Assembly (NCBI GenBank): GCA_018398765.1
Contig: JAHBMJ010005834.1
Coordinates: 112,590 to 145,126, forward strand
Reading direction: 5' to 3'
Source of the DNA: Chromera velia
Taxonomy: Eukaryota > Sar > Chromeraceae
DNA: 32,537 nt
In this document: piece after piece, positions 30,612-32,537 of the stretch
How positions within the stretch are numbered: position 1 is the first letter of the stretch
How the letters are laid out: every line of letters begins with the position of its first letter
Program-made: the position numbers and the translations under genes
The notes under the pieces: model-generated
Told to the model about the DNA's origin: nothing
What the model saw: the letters and a program-made list of their open reading frames with translations, nothing else
Database searches by the model: none

Positions 30612-31257
30612 GAAAACCGTAGATCATTGATCGATCGATTGATTCATTGATTCATTGATTGATTCATTGATTGATTGATTGGTTGAGTGCATTGTTGATA
30701 GCAGGAATGCTACAACAGAAATTACTAGAGAAATTAGAATATTATATTTTTTTAAAATATAAATTTACCAGTTGGCTTATTACTAGGCTTATTAATTCGT
30801 TTCAAATCAATCATATAATTTTATTATGGAGAATGCATTTTAAGATTTGTTCCTAGGAATCCTAGCACGTCCGCTTTACTTTGGTCCTTCTATTCCTCTA
30901 GGCAACACTCCGACACATATGGCTATACATTACAACCCATTAGATTACAACACTCTATAGGTTCTCAGGCTATCATTAAGATCAAAATTATAAATTTGTG
31001 GATTAATTGTGATTCAGTATTTCAAGCTTGAACTTATTTTTTAAATAGTTTTGTTGTTAGTTTTTTCATGTGATGTGCCTAGTGATGTGCATTGGTGCGT
31101 ACTATATCATGTAAACAAACGTTATACAGCATTGTGTACCTTCTTGCATTCTTATAGCCACAATTATAAATATGCTAGGCAGAATCAGCCACCAGACTGA
31201 CACCAGTTCTACTACCAGTTATTATGCGACATCTCTTAGTGTTGTGAACCAACTTAA
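30612..31257. other. AT-rich stretch with (GATT)n repeats
   Basis: GATT/CATT units form a simple repeat at about 30625-30685. The rest is AT-rich with no recognisable gene. The right part may belong to the LTR of the element that starts at the right edge. Confidence 0.5.
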
Positions 31258-31557
31258 AGCCTGAGTCGCTGCGTCAAGCATATAATGGCATGAGCAAGAA
31301 AGACAGTTCCTGACGGCCCCAACCGGCAGGGCGCGCGCACTTCATGACGGCCCCAACCGGCTCCCGCAACTGAAATGCATGCAAGCAAGAATGCATGCAA
31401 TTAAATCGGAGATCGATCAGAAGTAATGGTTTGATCTTAGCTGAGAAGTGGACTTGAACAAGGGACCATGTATGAACAAAATTACAATCTGTGAACTCCA
31501 AGATAACCTGTATCTCCACATAGACCTTCGCTGGTCTGTAGAGATTAGGGTTTATCA
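31258..31557 (+). repeat. Probable 5' LTR region of the right-edge retrotransposon
   Basis: The sequence ends ...tttatca directly before a TGGTAGCAG primer binding site, as an LTR ending in CA would. A 16-bp repeat, tgacggccccaaccgg, occurs twice at about 31312-31360. The LTR start cannot be placed because its partner lies outside the window. Confidence 0.4.
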
Positions 31558-31571
31558 TGGTAGCAGGCTGG
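31558..31571 (+). other. Primer binding site of the right-edge LTR retrotransposon
   Basis: The bases tggtagcaggctgg start with the same TGGTAGCAG found after the LTRs of the two other elements. They lie 42 bp upstream of a long Gag-like frame. Confidence 0.55.
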
Positions 31572-31612
31572 TTACCGGTCTGATTCTTTACTTTCCATTC
31601 GTTCCTCTCAAC

Positions 31613-32537
31613 ATGGGTAAGAGAGGCAAGAATAGAAATCGAGGTGAAGACGGGCGTTTCATCTCCACTCCTGCAGAAGATGAAACCCCCGCTAATTCTT
31701 CTTCTCTGTCTGAAGCTGTTGCTGCAATCGCAAAGTCCACTGAAGTCCTTCTTGCTCTCACAGTGGCACAGCAGCAATCCAGTGGCACGGCCGTTTCTTC
31801 GACTCTTTCTGCCGCACCTGTGTTACCCGCTCCCTCCGCCTCCCACAAATTTGCAAAATGGGAGTGTAAGCTGAAGTACGAGGATCGTTCGTACGCCGGC
31901 CGACTGAAGATTGTGTCCTCTTTTGAGGACCATCTCAAGCAGCAGCCCTCCGCTGCCCCGAAAGTGGTCGCCTCCGCTTTCAGGTCCGGTCTGGAATCCT
32001 TCCCCGACCTCCACAACCTCGTTGCTGAGCTTCCCGCCCCCTACAGAGACAGCTACGAGTACTTGAAGACCAAGATCCTGAAAGCCTCGGGAGAGAAGGA
32101 AGAGAAGCGCCTCCTTGACGCTTTCCATTCCCTTGCCACCCTTTCCTCATCGCAGCACGCAGACGCAGAGCAGTTTGGAAACGCCGTGGAGACGGCTTGT
32201 CAGCGAATGGCAACGCTGTCTCTGAGAGAAGAGCGCGTCTGTGTCTACAAAGGCACAGGCGACCCCGACGATGATGCAAACTGGAAGGTAGTGCGCCAGC
32301 AAGTCCCCCTCCTCGATCCCCTAGGGAGGCGGGATGGGCAGCTCGCCTCCCTCCTTCTCCTCAATGGCATCTCCGATCCCGAAGTGCGTGCCCAAGTCAG
32401 GAATGCACTCCCCGCTCACATGCCCTTCTATGGCGACGACGGAGCCCTGGAGAAGTTCCGAACTTTTGCCAAGCCATCTTGCTTCCTCCCAGTGACCCCC
32501 GTCCGATCTCCCTACCCGCAGTCGCAGCCCGGTGTGA
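31613..32537 (+). mobile_element. LTR retrotransposon Gag-like region, continuing past the right edge
   Basis: An ATG at 31613 opens a frame that stays open to the window end (308 codons). It begins MGKRGKNRNRGEDGRF, then has an Ala/Ser-rich segment and a helical region with AEQFGNAVETACQRM and LLLNGISDPEVRAQVRNAL. The last segment has the FLxGLxxxxRxxV-like pattern of retroelement Gag capsid regions. Position right after an LTR-like end and primer binding site supports a Gag identity. The superfamily cannot be named without pol, which would lie outside. The visible part looks whole. Confidence 0.55.

Overview
The window is eukaryotic nuclear DNA from a flagellated or ciliated protist, most likely an alga. 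It holds one gene with 21 spliceosomal introns that encodes a ciliary transition-zone protein (CC2D2A family), two intronless genes, and several transposons, including a chromodomain-bearing Ty3/gypsy element. A chromerid-like alveolate alga would fit the GC-rich exons, pyrimidine-rich introns, TGCATGCA motifs and heavy retroelement load. That is an inference; no rRNA or other marker gene is present to settle it.

Layout: (1) 150-1133 (+) is a short-chain dehydrogenase/reductase. (2) 1134-3046 is AT-rich and gene-free, and holds a 536-bp hAT-like MITE (2101-2636) with perfect 15-bp terminal inverted repeats and an 8-bp target duplication. (3) 3047-4219 (-) encodes an unusual protein that joins a Clp-N-like domain to a dual-specificity phosphatase. 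(4) 4220-5036 is a divergent promoter region with a perfect 16-bp palindrome and a TGCATGCA motif. (5) 5037-17519 (+) is the CC2D2A orthologue: 22 exons whose phases agree throughout, giving about 2104 residues. Its 5' splice sites are unusual, with most introns starting GTC and eight starting GTCAGTC. (6) 17520-19009 holds the 3' end of a non-LTR retrotransposon (-). (7) 19015-27653 is a degraded Ty3/gypsy chromovirus (-) with two 320-bp LTRs and a 5-bp CCCTT target duplication. A second, apparently non-autonomous LTR element lies inside its gag region in the opposite orientation (about 23853-26730). (8) 27654-29938 is mostly CTGT-type tetranucleotide and other simple repeats. (9) 29939-30611 (+) looks like the last exon of an unrecognised gene. 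(10) 30612-31557 is AT-rich and probably includes an LTR. (11) From 31558 to the right edge, a third LTR retrotransposon starts with an initiator-tRNA-Met-like primer binding site and a Gag-like reading frame.

The host genes do not form an operon or an evident pathway. The phosphatase and CC2D2A genes are head to head and may share control sequences. CC2D2A is known from other organisms as part of the MKS module of the ciliary transition zone; nothing in the sequence shows that the phosphatase has a ciliary role. The most unusual items are the Clp-N/phosphatase fusion, the non-consensus donor motif repeated through the CC2D2A gene, the large charged insert within its C2 domain, and the nested LTR elements.
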